54,773 nt of DNA from an uncultured Candidatus Saccharibacteria bacterium (GTDB lineage Bacteria; Patescibacteria; Saccharimonadia; Saccharimonadales; UBA4665): positions 1 to 54,773 of the forward strand of contig CAIYEO010000073.1 in the NCBI GenBank assembly GCA_903925195.1. The letters are read 5' to 3'. This document shows, one piece after another, positions 16,001 to 24,734 of the stretch. Below the pieces are notes generated by a model. The model was not told the DNA's origin, searched no databases, and saw only the letters and a list, made by a program, of their open reading frames with translations. Position numbers and translations under genes: made by a program. Position 1 is the first letter of the stretch; each line of letters starts with the position of its first letter.

Positions 16001-16340
16001 AACTAAAAGAGTTGATCTTAAATATGATGAAAAAGGCGATATAATCAATCCTGATGAAGTTGGTTTTGAAAGACTCGTGAGACGCGAAGGTGGTGATGTT
16101 GTTGCTAATGCAAGCGGGACAATAATTAATCCTACTGCAAGCGGCTGGTCTGAAACAGACTTAGCTAGAGGATATAGGTATAAGGGATGGACAAGCGAAG
16201 ATATAACTAGAGGATATAGGATGATTAATCAGGATGCCACAAACCAGGAAATAGCAGCACAACAATCAAGGGCTCATATATCTCCCTCTGAAGCAGATCT
16301 AAGAGCAGAAGCTGAGCCTAAACATGAAGAAGAAAGTTAG
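13023..16340 (+). CDS. VirB6/TrbL-like inner-membrane channel protein with long N- and C-terminal extensions
   Basis: A 1105-residue protein. It has a signal peptide (MKSIKTKKIFMFCKVFTAMLF, cleavage near NANA) and an extracytoplasmic domain of about 300 residues. A block of six or seven hydrophobic helices follows at about residues 360-630, including the MFRQALLVLLLMISPVAFALY segment typical of VirB6/TrbL. The C-terminal domain is hydrophilic, charged and helix-rich, about 470 residues. VirB6 forms part of the type IV secretion translocation pore. A TTG at 12999 is in frame, but the ATG at 13023 begins a normal signal peptide. It is the first gene of a rightward operon with PrgI- and VirB4-like genes. 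The C-terminal extension is far longer than in VirB6 of Agrobacterium and is of unknown function. Confidence 0.83.
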   Translation: MKSIKTKKIFMFCKVFTAMLFISLFVFVTIGKDKANAADIGVVDRAKNWSLIQTMNPAQITQNCAFGDNISASNVANRTNLAGFEQDVAVGYTVLPVSGTLGCNTILKTGLQYWDPANDTGAFLKKIGYTKNSDGSYSGTFNYTRFINALPGNLFPDGNKGLSNGGLASNDVLYQLWFDSLHGMVGCAADFKSDYATATADDQAQAQSDNYTYRIFDVDGSGNVRDSIYHSTTKGKGDIAINMSLGIGSAHGAQADCGEIQGKLANKNLADAYGSDIKLGDASATAAVTASSSSGVGGSDTPTCQSSGGPGSWFICQIIDGVTGAEAGLENVIFGLLQTKPFTFNQASCATGSADGCIYKVWLNFRIYGDIFLIISLLVAVIVEALGGGLISNYTVKKMIPRILVAIVLINLSIYIVSILEDLTNIIGGGILDIVKAPFESSGQWKLNLGSATPNVIFLGLLGGGAIAGLGMVEMWKSLKTPGAGKSSMLQGAGDAAGYILLIIVVPVVLAILGVLITIMFRQALLVLLLMISPVAFALYCLPNTEQYFKKWWDLLIKTLMVYPIIVVIFAATQVMAIIFSNATSDIFLGKVMAIIAVCSPLFLIPFSFKISGGVIGQVSGMASKAMKGANQFIGGNANDPNSRRNKVKENFRGFRKENNADLGGIYKSQRNRGNPERASMMGIRRGLNQDANTARREKDNPVWAKEQFNEKFLDAVSNPEEAQAHMQSAIDSGDTVEAAAWSHAIGAAALVRKTPGAARMAREMRSKLNTGYDGGLAGYKALASDAARDVGISQEDMHIDDDGKVTLTGQGATKAGAFASTMNSRQYNQKSAGRFDLGGINNGTSYDAEKGVDSADLYALMHGRLENVEAIGGIIKKTMKQARELPATQARLESERATISSLPATPERTTKIEALDKQIDDIRSGKTKKDLYAKASKYKTELRTLTSGTGSTAKTATSLTESIDSSSDSSSAASDPDMVELKGWESEVAGKQTKRVDLKYDEKGDIINPDEVGFERLVRREGGDVVANASGTIINPTASGWSETDLARGYRYKGWTSEDITRGYRMINQDATNQEIAAQQSRAHISPSEADLRAEAEPKHEEES

Positions 16341-16346
16341 TATATT

Positions 16347-17387
16347 GTGGCAACATATAAAGTAATACAGGATATAGAGTCGGAAGATAAACTAATTGGT
16401 CCCCTTTCGGTTGTTCAGTTTATCTTCGCCTGTGTGACAGCATTATTCCTATACCTAAGCTTTATTGTATTTAGCAAACACGTTTCTTTTCTTCTGATCG
16501 TATTTCTGCCTCTCTCAGCATTCTCGGCTTTTTTTGCAATTCCCTGGGGAAGAGATCAACCAACAGAAGTCTGGGCCTTAGCCAAGATAAAATATCTTTT
16601 ATATCCTCACACTAGAATATGGAGTCAAAGCGGCATAAAAAACCTAGTAACAATAAATTCTCCTAAGAAAGTAAAATCCACCTATACTAATGGCTTGACC
16701 CAAGAAGAAGTACAGGGTCGGTTGAAAGTTTTAGCAGAGACTATAGATACAAGGGGATGGGCTACAAAAAACGTCAACGTAAACTTATTCTCGAGCCCTT
16801 CTAGCGCGCCTGTAATGGCTGCTGGAGATGACAGACTAGCCGGTTCAAACGTTATCGAGGAAGATCCTAAGACTGATATTAATTTAAAAGATGATGTCCT
16901 GGATGAGAAGAACAATTCTACTGCTTTTAAATTTACTGAAAAAATTAAGGAAGTAGAGGCCAAGCATCGCCAGGAACTAGTAGACTCTTTAAAAAACGTT
17001 AACAAACCTCAAGATAAAAGTAGTAAGTGGTTTAATGCATCGACTAACCATTCTTTCAACGATACCACTGCTACTAAGGTAGAGTCTGGTTTTACTCCAG
17101 AGCAAGAAAAAGCTATTAGCAAACAGCTCCATGAAAAACACGCAAAGATCAAACAAGAATATAGTTCACATATTAAATATGTAAAAACTCCAGAAGAAAT
17201 AGAACATGATAAAATGAATGTGATTAACTCCGAAAAAGCTCGTCAGAGCATGGTGACACACACTCTCGCTCCTGATATACTAAATATGGCTAGTAGTAAC
17301 GATTTAAGTGTTGCTACAATTCAGCATGAGGTCAACAAAAAAAGCGAAAATGACCTAGAGGGTGAAGTAGTTATTAACCTTCATTAG
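16347..17387 (+). CDS. PrgI-family membrane protein with long soluble tail
   Basis: A 346-residue protein starting at GTG. Residues 1-105 match the PrgI family found beside VirB4 in Gram-positive and Patescibacteria T4SS clusters: MATYKVIQDIESEDKLIGPLS, two transmembrane helices (about 24-43 and 47-66), then IPWGRDQPTEVWALAKIKYLL. Residues 110-346 are hydrophilic, lysine/glutamate-rich and probably disordered with helical patches. PrgI-like proteins resemble VirB3 in position and are thought to link the ATPase to the membrane. It starts 6 bases after the VirB6-like gene. Confidence 0.8.
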   Translation: MATYKVIQDIESEDKLIGPLSVVQFIFACVTALFLYLSFIVFSKHVSFLLIVFLPLSAFSAFFAIPWGRDQPTEVWALAKIKYLLYPHTRIWSQSGIKNLVTINSPKKVKSTYTNGLTQEEVQGRLKVLAETIDTRGWATKNVNVNLFSSPSSAPVMAAGDDRLAGSNVIEEDPKTDINLKDDVLDEKNNSTAFKFTEKIKEVEAKHRQELVDSLKNVNKPQDKSSKWFNASTNHSFNDTTATKVESGFTPEQEKAISKQLHEKHAKIKQEYSSHIKYVKTPEEIEHDKMNVINSEKARQSMVTHTLAPDILNMASSNDLSVATIQHEVNKKSENDLEGEVVINLH

Positions 17388-17436
17388 TCCTAAATCACTA
17401 GAATAAAATTACCAATAGGGGTGGAAAAAGTATAGA

Positions 17437-18267
17437 ATGAATCCTTCTTCGAACCAAAATCAATACAGTAGAGGCGCAAATAATGCACCTAATCAAAGCC
17501 CTACCGTTTCTCAGCAAGGCACAGGTCAAACCGTCAGAACGAATCCTAATAGTACTCAGAATATGCTAAAAATAGCTGAGATAAGGGATGGAATTGCTAT
17601 CATGGCAGATGGCAGCTATCGAGCGGTCATAATGTGTAAAGCCATTAACTTTGATTTGATGAGCCAAAAAGAGCAAGAAGCTGTTGAATATAGCTATCAG
17701 GGATTTTTAAATTCACTATATTTTCCAATTCAAATCTTCATCCATTCTGAAAGAGTTAACCTATCCGACTATATAGAAAAATTAGATAAACTAAAAGCTG
17801 AACATGAGAACATGCTACTTTCACTTTTAATGGACGATTATATTGCTTTTATCGAACAAATATCCAGCCAGACAAACATTATGGACAAAGATTTTTATGT
17901 TGTTATTCCTTTCTTTGCTACACCTGAGCTTAAGAAAAATATAACTACTGGTAGCAGGAACTTTATAACAGGTTTTTCAGGGCTATTAGGCAAGAAAGAA
18001 GCAAAAGTAACCATCAATGAAGCTGATTTAGAGAACGCAAAAAACGAACTAAGGAACAGGGTACAAGCCGTACTTGCAGGACTAATGCAGTGCGGTGTCA
18101 AAGGCTTGCCTTTAGATACCCAAGAGTTAATTGAACTTTACTATAACGTTTATAACCCTGATACAGCGGTTAACCAGCCTTTAGCTTCAATGGATAGTCT
18201 CACTAATGATGTTATCGAAAAAGGTGAAGGCCAGGCTCCTAAACCAACAATTCAGGGGGGATATTAA
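17437..18267 (+). CDS. TraC-N-like protein, VirB4 accessory
   Basis: A 276-residue soluble protein. A disordered N-terminus (1-40, N/Q/S-rich) precedes a domain (about 42-245: MLKIAEIRDGIAIMADGSYRAV ... DYIEKLDKLKAEHENMLLS ... FYVVIPFFATPELKKNI) that resembles the N-terminal, nucleotide-free part of TraC/VirB4-type ATPases. No Walker motif is present. It ends 2 bases before the VirB4 start. I infer a dedicated partner of the VirB4 ATPase, perhaps a split-off or duplicated N-terminal domain. Confidence 0.7.
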   Translation: MNPSSNQNQYSRGANNAPNQSPTVSQQGTGQTVRTNPNSTQNMLKIAEIRDGIAIMADGSYRAVIMCKAINFDLMSQKEQEAVEYSYQGFLNSLYFPIQIFIHSERVNLSDYIEKLDKLKAEHENMLLSLLMDDYIAFIEQISSQTNIMDKDFYVVIPFFATPELKKNITTGSRNFITGFSGLLGKKEAKVTINEADLENAKNELRNRVQAVLAGLMQCGVKGLPLDTQELIELYYNVYNPDTAVNQPLASMDSLTNDVIEKGEGQAPKPTIQGGY

Positions 18268-18269
18268 AT

Positions 18270-20171
18270 ATGGCTTTCGGTAAAAAAAGAGTTGATCCAT
18301 TATTGGTAGCTGAGGCTCAAAGAAAACAAGAACAGCAAGAAGTATTTAGCGCTTTCCAGAAGGGTATCACTGCTCTTCGAGACTTCATAGCGCCTAGCTC
18401 ATTAGAACTCCAAAGCAATTATTTTAGAATTGGAACAAGGTTCGCGCGAAGTTACTACGTATACGGTTACCCTAGACAAATATATACAGGCTGGCTTAGT
18501 GGACTCGTAAATATTGATGAAGTTATAGATATTAGTATCTATATTTATCCAGTTGCAAGCCAGGTTGTAATGCAAAACTTGAGAAAAAAAGTTACTCAAT
18601 TAGAAGCAGGGATACAAATAGATTCCGAGAAAGGTAAAGTTAGAGATCCCGGTAAACAGGCTGCTATTCAAGATGCAGAAGAGATGAGAGACAAGCTCCA
18701 AGTAGGCGAAGAAAGATTCTTTAGATTCGGACTTTATTTCAATATTTATGCAAGTGACATGGAAGAATTAGAGTTTGTTTCTCATAAAGTAGAGACGATG
18801 CTTGGACAACAGCTAATTTATTCAAAACCCGGAACTTCACAACAAGAGCAGGGACTTAATACTGTTATTCCACAATTTGTTGATGAGATGCAAATAAGAA
18901 GGAACATGAACACTGGGGCTATATCTACTAGTTTTCCGTTTACCAGTGCAAATCTTAGTCAAGATAATGGAATTCTTTATGGAATAAACATGCACAACTC
19001 CGGACTAGTAATTTTTGATAGATTTAGCTTGGAGAATGGTAACTCTGTAGTCTTTGCAAAATCTGGAGCAGGTAAGTCGTTCGCCGTAAAACTCGAGGCG
19101 CTAAGAAGTATGATGTTTGGTACTGAAATCATTATTATTGATCCAGAAAATGAGTACCAAAAGCTGGCTGATTCTGTAGCTGGTGCTTATGTTAGATTAA
19201 GCTTAAGTTCTAGCACTAGAATAAATCCATTTGACCTACCTATAGCAATAGACACAGAAGAGGCCGACAATGCACTTAGAAGCAACTTAATCATGTTACA
19301 TGGCCTATTGCGACTAATGATGGGTGGAGCTCAAGCACAGATGGTTGGAGGCAATAATGCGGTTACTCCAGCCCTAAATCCAGTCGAAGAATCGGATCTT
19401 GATACTGCACTTATTGAAACATATGCTAAGGCAGGCATTACCAATGACCCACTAACTCATCAAACTGTATCGCCAACAATTGCTGATTTATATGAAACCC
19501 TACTACATATGGGTGGATCTGGTCCTCAACTGGCTCAAAGATTAAGAAAGTATACTACAGGTACTTTTGCAGGCATTTTCTCACAGCAAAGTAACATTAA
19601 TATCAATAACCCTTTTGTCGTTTTTAATGTTAGAGACTTAGAGGATGAGCTAAGACCAGTGGCTATGTATATTGTTCTTAACTATATTTGGAATAAGACA
19701 AAGTCCGACAAAAAGAAAAGGCTTCTAATTATTGATGAGGCTTGGCAATTAATGAAGTACGAAGATTCAGCTAACTTTATATTCTCACTAGCCAAACGTG
19801 CTAGAAAGTATAACTTAGGTATAACAACAATTAGCCAAGACGTTGAAGACTTCATGGGTAGTCGCATGGGTAGAGCAATCGTTGCTAATGCTTCAATGCA
19901 ACTTCTATTTAAACAGTCTCCTTCATCGGTTGATGTATTAGCGGATGTCTTTAAGTTAACAGAGGAAGAGAAAAAAAGATTAAGCCAATTCCCGGTTGGT
20001 CAAGGATTGTTTTTTGCAGGTCCAAATCACGTACACATCCAAGTTACTGCGTCACCAACCGAGATGGGTCTTGTTAATAGTAATCCTAATGAAGTGGTTA
20101 CTGGAACTCAACAAGGCACAATAGATTTAGGCAATACTTTAGCGCCAGGTTCAACTAACTCAATAAATTGA
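18270..20171 (+). CDS. virB4: VirB4-family type IV secretion ATPase
   Basis: A 633-residue ATPase that energises T4SS assembly and substrate transfer. The N-terminal VirB4 domain (about 40-245) is followed by the RecA-like motor: Walker A AKSGAGKS at residues 263-270, IIIIDPENEY near 287-296, Walker B LLIIDE at 485-490 followed by AW, and TTISQDVEDF downstream. The ISQDV(E)DF and GQGLFFAG segments are typical of VirB4/TraC. It is flanked by the TraC-N-like gene (2 bases) and an orphan membrane protein (7 bases). No VirD4, VirB11 or outer-membrane subunits are in the window. Confidence 0.92.
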   Translation: MAFGKKRVDPLLVAEAQRKQEQQEVFSAFQKGITALRDFIAPSSLELQSNYFRIGTRFARSYYVYGYPRQIYTGWLSGLVNIDEVIDISIYIYPVASQVVMQNLRKKVTQLEAGIQIDSEKGKVRDPGKQAAIQDAEEMRDKLQVGEERFFRFGLYFNIYASDMEELEFVSHKVETMLGQQLIYSKPGTSQQEQGLNTVIPQFVDEMQIRRNMNTGAISTSFPFTSANLSQDNGILYGINMHNSGLVIFDRFSLENGNSVVFAKSGAGKSFAVKLEALRSMMFGTEIIIIDPENEYQKLADSVAGAYVRLSLSSSTRINPFDLPIAIDTEEADNALRSNLIMLHGLLRLMMGGAQAQMVGGNNAVTPALNPVEESDLDTALIETYAKAGITNDPLTHQTVSPTIADLYETLLHMGGSGPQLAQRLRKYTTGTFAGIFSQQSNININNPFVVFNVRDLEDELRPVAMYIVLNYIWNKTKSDKKKRLLIIDEAWQLMKYEDSANFIFSLAKRARKYNLGITTISQDVEDFMGSRMGRAIVANASMQLLFKQSPSSVDVLADVFKLTEEEKKRLSQFPVGQGLFFAGPNHVHIQVTASPTEMGLVNSNPNEVVTGTQQGTIDLGNTLAPGSTNSIN

Positions 20172-20178
20172 GAATAAT

Positions 20179-22707
20179 ATGGATAATCAACCAAACAGTG
20201 TCTACGATAAAGATTCCGAGAAACCAACAACTAGACCTGATTTAAATATACTAGAAAATAAAGGTCTAAATAATACCTCAAAAACTAGCGCAAATGACGA
20301 TGCAGGTTCGGCGAGTGATGCTTTATCCAGTGCTGCAAAGACTAAAGCCCAAAGCTCGACAGGAAGCGCTTTATCGGAATCTGAAAACTCTTCGCTAGCA
20401 GGAAGTAAATCATTATTTCGTAAAGCAACCAGTAGGATCACTGGAGGTGTTAAAAAAAATAAAGGTCTGGCTTTAGGTGGTGGTCTTGGTGGGTTGGCGC
20501 TAGGAATTGTTTTTCTAGGAATAATGTTTTTGGTTCCTTACGAGCTTACTCATATTCAAAATGTGATTGTCGGTTTTGAGTCTAAAACCGAAAAAAGGTT
20601 TGAAGGTAAAGCTGCAAGATCAGTTTTTAGTCATCTTTTAAGAAGACAAACTAAATCACTGAAAGCGCGGTCGGAAAGCAGTGCCGCGGAAAGTTCTAGT
20701 GGCGAAGCTCTTGCAGCAGAAGCCGATGCTCTAGATTTAAAAAGCCCCGAATTTCAAAGTGGCTTAGATCGAGCTGGTATAACTGCAAACATTGATGCCG
20801 AAGGAAAACTAACCTCCTTAACAAACAGGGAAGGTACCACTATAACCAGTGAGGATATTGCAAATAATGCAAATGGTGCTTTCGATGAGCTATCTAGAGG
20901 TTTACCCGAATGGGAGGTTGGACAGATTAGCGAATTCAGGCCCTTACTTATCGATCATGTAAATGCTCCTTTTGATGGTATGCCAATAGATTCAGAGAAA
21001 ACTCCAAATGAACAAATTGAATCAAAAATATTAAGCGGAGAAGATCCTGCAAGTCTTGCAGAAGCGTCTACTCCAGATAAATCAGCTGGTAGTACGGATC
21101 CAGCAGCGCATCCAACAGATGCTGCTGGGGCTACTGGCGCAGCAAAAGAGGCTCAAGCAGTCGCTCTCGATGGAATCAAAAAAGGGCTAACCGAAGGCGA
21201 TATAATGGAAAACATAAAAGGGAAGCTTGGTAGTCCAGCTGTGCTTTGGTCTCAGGTCGTTTCTGAATTTTGTGGTATAGAAAAAACTATTACAGAAGCA
21301 AACAAAGCTAGAATACCAAAAATTATGGGTTTACTTATGAGACACGGGGCTTTTCTTATGTCTACAACAGATCAGTTAAAGAAAGGCAAACTAACTGCTC
21401 AACAGCTAAATGGAGTTATGACCATTTTAAATGGTACGCCCGCGCATACAACATCTGATGGGAATTATGTAGAATCAACGTCATTTGCAAACTCTGTAGG
21501 CTGGTCATCGGCAACAGGTAAGACTGGTGGTATTAAACCTAATCCTTCCAATTTGCCTACAAAAATTGCTGGACAAGGTTTTATAGATAAATTTAATTCA
21601 TCTTTCGGCAAGACTATTATTGGCCCTGCCGTTTGTGGGATTGAGAATAGTCCTTTTGGTTTTTTTGCTAATATTGGATTGGGATTGGGACAATTAGTAG
21701 TTGCCATAACTGGATTAGCAGATTTCGGAGCAAGTGATGTAGCTCAACAAGCAGCAATAGCAGCTGCAGGTTACACACTAACGAATGTCTTAGTTCCAGA
21801 AGTTGTTAAGTACCTAACTCCTCTTGGGATTTACGGATTAGAAAATGGCGCTCAATGGCTCAATAATGCTGATGCTGGTACTAATTTATCTTATGGAGAT
21901 TATTCTAGACGTCTAGGGGCTAATCCAATATCTACTACTGATCAACAAAAGTTAGTAGCTAAAGCGAACATAGATGAGCAAAAAGTAAACTCAAGACTGC
22001 CCGTTAAAGAACAGCTTTTTGCGCTTAGTAACAATAGTTCCTTAGTGTCTAGATTTATGAACGACATACCAATGGGTAAGAATGCTGTTGTAGATAGTAT
22101 GTTAAGTTACTTTACAGCCTTGCCTTCTACTCTTTCTAAAAGCATGGCCCAAGTATTCTCGCCACATATATTTGCAGCGGATACTAGCACACTAGCCCCG
22201 GGTCAAGCTTATAATATCCAACAGTATTCATTCCAAGATAATGAATCTTCTAAGTATGAAACATTTTCGAATGAGCAGTACTTAAACTCAAATATTAGCT
22301 ATGGTAGTAAATCAGTAAAAAGAATAGATGTATTAGGTAATCCAGCTACTTATAAGGATAGTCCTTCAGGTGACTCAAACACAAATGACTTATTGCATTG
22401 TTATGTAGATAATTTTTCCGATATTCTACAACAAATCAATAGCGCAGACCACAACTGTACGCCCCCTGGTTATAGCTTCCCAAATGGTACTATTGGGGAT
22501 TATGATAACTCTAATAATGGTAGTGTCTCAACTGATCAATATAATACGGCACTGAACTTAGAAATATGTAACATGTATGCGGACGCTTTAAGTACAAGCT
22601 GTTCTAATATACAGGGTCAAGTTAATGATGATATCGGACACTTTAGACAGTACATATTAGATGTTAGTGTTATGAATAACTATGTAAGTCTGGGGAACAA
22701 TCAATAA
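20179..22707 (+). CDS. Large orphan membrane protein of the secretion cluster
   Basis: An 842-residue protein I do not recognise. Residues 1-90 are cytoplasmic, S/N/A-rich; a glycine-rich transmembrane helix lies at about 97-120 (LALGGGLGGLALGIVFLGIMF); the remaining 700 residues appear extracytoplasmic, with one more hydrophobic stretch at about 495-550 (IGLGLGQLVVAITGLADFG ... AAIAAAGYTL). Several cysteines near the C-terminus (LLHCYVDN, HNCTPPGYS, EICNMYADALSTSCS) may form disulphides. It overlaps the hydrolase gene by one base and lies in the VirB operon, so a structural role in the secretion apparatus is likely. Alternative: an effector or adhesin. Confidence 0.7.
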   Translation: MDNQPNSVYDKDSEKPTTRPDLNILENKGLNNTSKTSANDDAGSASDALSSAAKTKAQSSTGSALSESENSSLAGSKSLFRKATSRITGGVKKNKGLALGGGLGGLALGIVFLGIMFLVPYELTHIQNVIVGFESKTEKRFEGKAARSVFSHLLRRQTKSLKARSESSAAESSSGEALAAEADALDLKSPEFQSGLDRAGITANIDAEGKLTSLTNREGTTITSEDIANNANGAFDELSRGLPEWEVGQISEFRPLLIDHVNAPFDGMPIDSEKTPNEQIESKILSGEDPASLAEASTPDKSAGSTDPAAHPTDAAGATGAAKEAQAVALDGIKKGLTEGDIMENIKGKLGSPAVLWSQVVSEFCGIEKTITEANKARIPKIMGLLMRHGAFLMSTTDQLKKGKLTAQQLNGVMTILNGTPAHTTSDGNYVESTSFANSVGWSSATGKTGGIKPNPSNLPTKIAGQGFIDKFNSSFGKTIIGPAVCGIENSPFGFFANIGLGLGQLVVAITGLADFGASDVAQQAAIAAAGYTLTNVLVPEVVKYLTPLGIYGLENGAQWLNNADAGTNLSYGDYSRRLGANPISTTDQQKLVAKANIDEQKVNSRLPVKEQLFALSNNSSLVSRFMNDIPMGKNAVVDSMLSYFTALPSTLSKSMAQVFSPHIFAADTSTLAPGQAYNIQQYSFQDNESSKYETFSNEQYLNSNISYGSKSVKRIDVLGNPATYKDSPSGDSNTNDLLHCYVDNFSDILQQINSADHNCTPPGYSFPNGTIGDYDNSNNGSVSTDQYNTALNLEICNMYADALSTSCSNIQGQVNDDIGHFRQYILDVSVMNNYVSLGNNQ

Positions 22708-24731
22708 TGAAGCGAGTATTTTCATTATTTCTGGCGGTATTCATGCTGGTAAGTTGCAATAGTGCTTTTGCGATAACATCAGATAATTTAAAAAGCCTTT
22801 ACGGTAACAACTTGTACTATGATACTAATCAGTGTGCAACAAGTGGACCTGCAGCTACCTCGGCACCAGTTACTCCCGGTGCAGGTGCCCCAGATGGTAG
22901 TTCTTTCCCTAATTTAAGTCCTGATTCTATGGCTAATGCAATAAATACTTTTATTGCAAAAGAAAACCCTCAAAGCAAAATGACTGGACTAGGCTCAACT
23001 ATTGTAGCTGATGCTCAACATTCCAATGTCAGCCCATTTTTAATTGTTGCCATTTCTCATAAAGAATCTTCATTATCTAGTCCTAGTGACTTCAATGTTA
23101 TACATGGTAGTAATTCATTCGGAAGGTCGGCAGGCGCTGGTCAACCAAGCTTCCAGGGTGCAAGGGCTTGGTATAAATGGAACTCTGTGGCTGCATCGGT
23201 CGACTATACAGCACCAGAAAACCAAAATATACCGGGTGGAGGTGACTTTGCATCGTATTTAAGAAATCAATATGGTAAGGAAATTGATGCTAATAGTGGG
23301 GTATTTAATATTATTAAATTATATGCGCCTGGTAGTGATGGCAATAATCCAGTTCAATATGCAGCTGATGTCAATGGTTGGGTACAAAGCCTGATATCTT
23401 TAACAAACGGTGCCCCGGCAACTTCTACTGTGACACCATCACCAACAACTCCAAATACAACTAGTAGTTGTGCTTGTTCTGGTCAATCTGCCAGTTCAAC
23501 ACCAGGTTCAGGTGCTCCTGTGATAGTCTTGGACCCTGGTCACAGTGGTCAGGATATATCTGTTATTGACCCTGTAACTGGATTAATAGATCATGATTAT
23601 CCCAATCCATTCGAAATTGATGAAGTATTTACAATTGCTAAAGATCTTCAGTCTCAACTTACAACAGATGGCTATAAAGTTGTTTTGACTAAACAAAATG
23701 TTATGGATTATGTATCTTTAAGAGACCGAGCAAATATTGCCAACTCTGCAAATGCTGCACTAGCTGTCAGTATTCACGATGATCATACCCAAAATTATGG
23801 ATCATTCCAGGAAATTTATGATCAGCAGATTGGTGCTTATAGAACAAATGCGGCTGGAATTAATACTACTTTTTCTAATCAAGCAGTGGCTGATAAAAGT
23901 AGTGCCTATGCTAAGATATTTCAACAAACTAGACAGGCAGCACAGGGAATTCAACCAGTAATTAAATTAAATAATTTCAACGGTAGAGCAGGTCTGTCAC
24001 CTGGTAATATTCCACTAGTCCAACTATTTGCAACTGTTCCTTGGGTTTACAACGAAACAGGTGCTAGTAATATCACTCCCGATGGACTTAAAGCTTATGA
24101 AAAAGGGATTCTAGATGGTATAGAAAAAAGCGTGCCTGTTGGTTCCACTGGAAGCTCAACTTCTTCTAGTAGTTGCGGGTCAGGTACAGTTGTTTGTAAT
24201 AGTGGAGATACTAGTAGTGGTTTAAGTGCCACAAGACAATCCGTAGTATGTTTAGCTCAACAAGAACTAGCTACTTGGAAATCCCAACCAGGTTATCCTT
24301 GGACTGGAAATAATACTTATGCGGCTAGTGGTTACTTAAAGTATTCCCAAAATTCTCATGAAGAATGGTGTGCCGATTTTACTAGCTGGTTATACGATCA
24401 AGCAAAATATCCACTTAAACCCGATCCTAATTGGAGGCTAGCGGGAGTAGTAGGGATTAAAGCAGTTGGTGAATTAAATACTAATTTTCACTGGCATCAA
24501 GAATCAACCTATACACCAAAACCTGGTGATTTAGCAATCCATTTCTGGGCAGGTCCATCTAACCCAAATAAAAGTCATGTTGATATAGTAACGGTTGTAA
24601 AAGGAAACCAAGTAACAACTATTGGGGGTGACTCTGGACATGGGAACTACCCGGGTGGTTCAATTGTAGATGAAGGAACAATAACAGGGTTTCATGCTAA
24701 TAGTATTTATGGGTATGTAACACCGGATTAA
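22707..24731 (+). CDS. Three-domain peptidoglycan hydrolase: lysozyme-like + amidase_3 + CHAP
   Basis: A 674-residue secreted wall hydrolase. The N-terminus is a signal peptide. It contains a lipobox-like LVSC at 14-17 and an alternative signal peptidase I site after AFA (22), so lipid anchoring is possible. Domain 1 (about 68-232) is lysozyme/glucosaminidase-like with probable catalytic E120 in AISHKESS. Domain 2 (about 271-472) is N-acetylmuramoyl-L-alanine amidase_3 with zinc ligands H279 (LDPGHS), E303 and H357 (SIHDDH) and probable catalytic E450. Domain 3 (about 510-672) is a CHAP cysteine peptidase with C555 (EEWCADF) and H624 (SHVDIV). Linkers are S/T/P-rich. It could cut glycan, stem and cross-link bonds. 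Coexpression with VirB genes suggests it opens a wall for the secretion apparatus, its own or a neighbour's. Confidence 0.87.
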   Translation: MKRVFSLFLAVFMLVSCNSAFAITSDNLKSLYGNNLYYDTNQCATSGPAATSAPVTPGAGAPDGSSFPNLSPDSMANAINTFIAKENPQSKMTGLGSTIVADAQHSNVSPFLIVAISHKESSLSSPSDFNVIHGSNSFGRSAGAGQPSFQGARAWYKWNSVAASVDYTAPENQNIPGGGDFASYLRNQYGKEIDANSGVFNIIKLYAPGSDGNNPVQYAADVNGWVQSLISLTNGAPATSTVTPSPTTPNTTSSCACSGQSASSTPGSGAPVIVLDPGHSGQDISVIDPVTGLIDHDYPNPFEIDEVFTIAKDLQSQLTTDGYKVVLTKQNVMDYVSLRDRANIANSANAALAVSIHDDHTQNYGSFQEIYDQQIGAYRTNAAGINTTFSNQAVADKSSAYAKIFQQTRQAAQGIQPVIKLNNFNGRAGLSPGNIPLVQLFATVPWVYNETGASNITPDGLKAYEKGILDGIEKSVPVGSTGSSTSSSSCGSGTVVCNSGDTSSGLSATRQSVVCLAQQELATWKSQPGYPWTGNNTYAASGYLKYSQNSHEEWCADFTSWLYDQAKYPLKPDPNWRLAGVVGIKAVGELNTNFHWHQESTYTPKPGDLAIHFWAGPSNPNKSHVDIVTVVKGNQVTTIGGDSGHGNYPGGSIVDEGTITGFHANSIYGYVTPD

Positions 24732-24734
24732 ATT

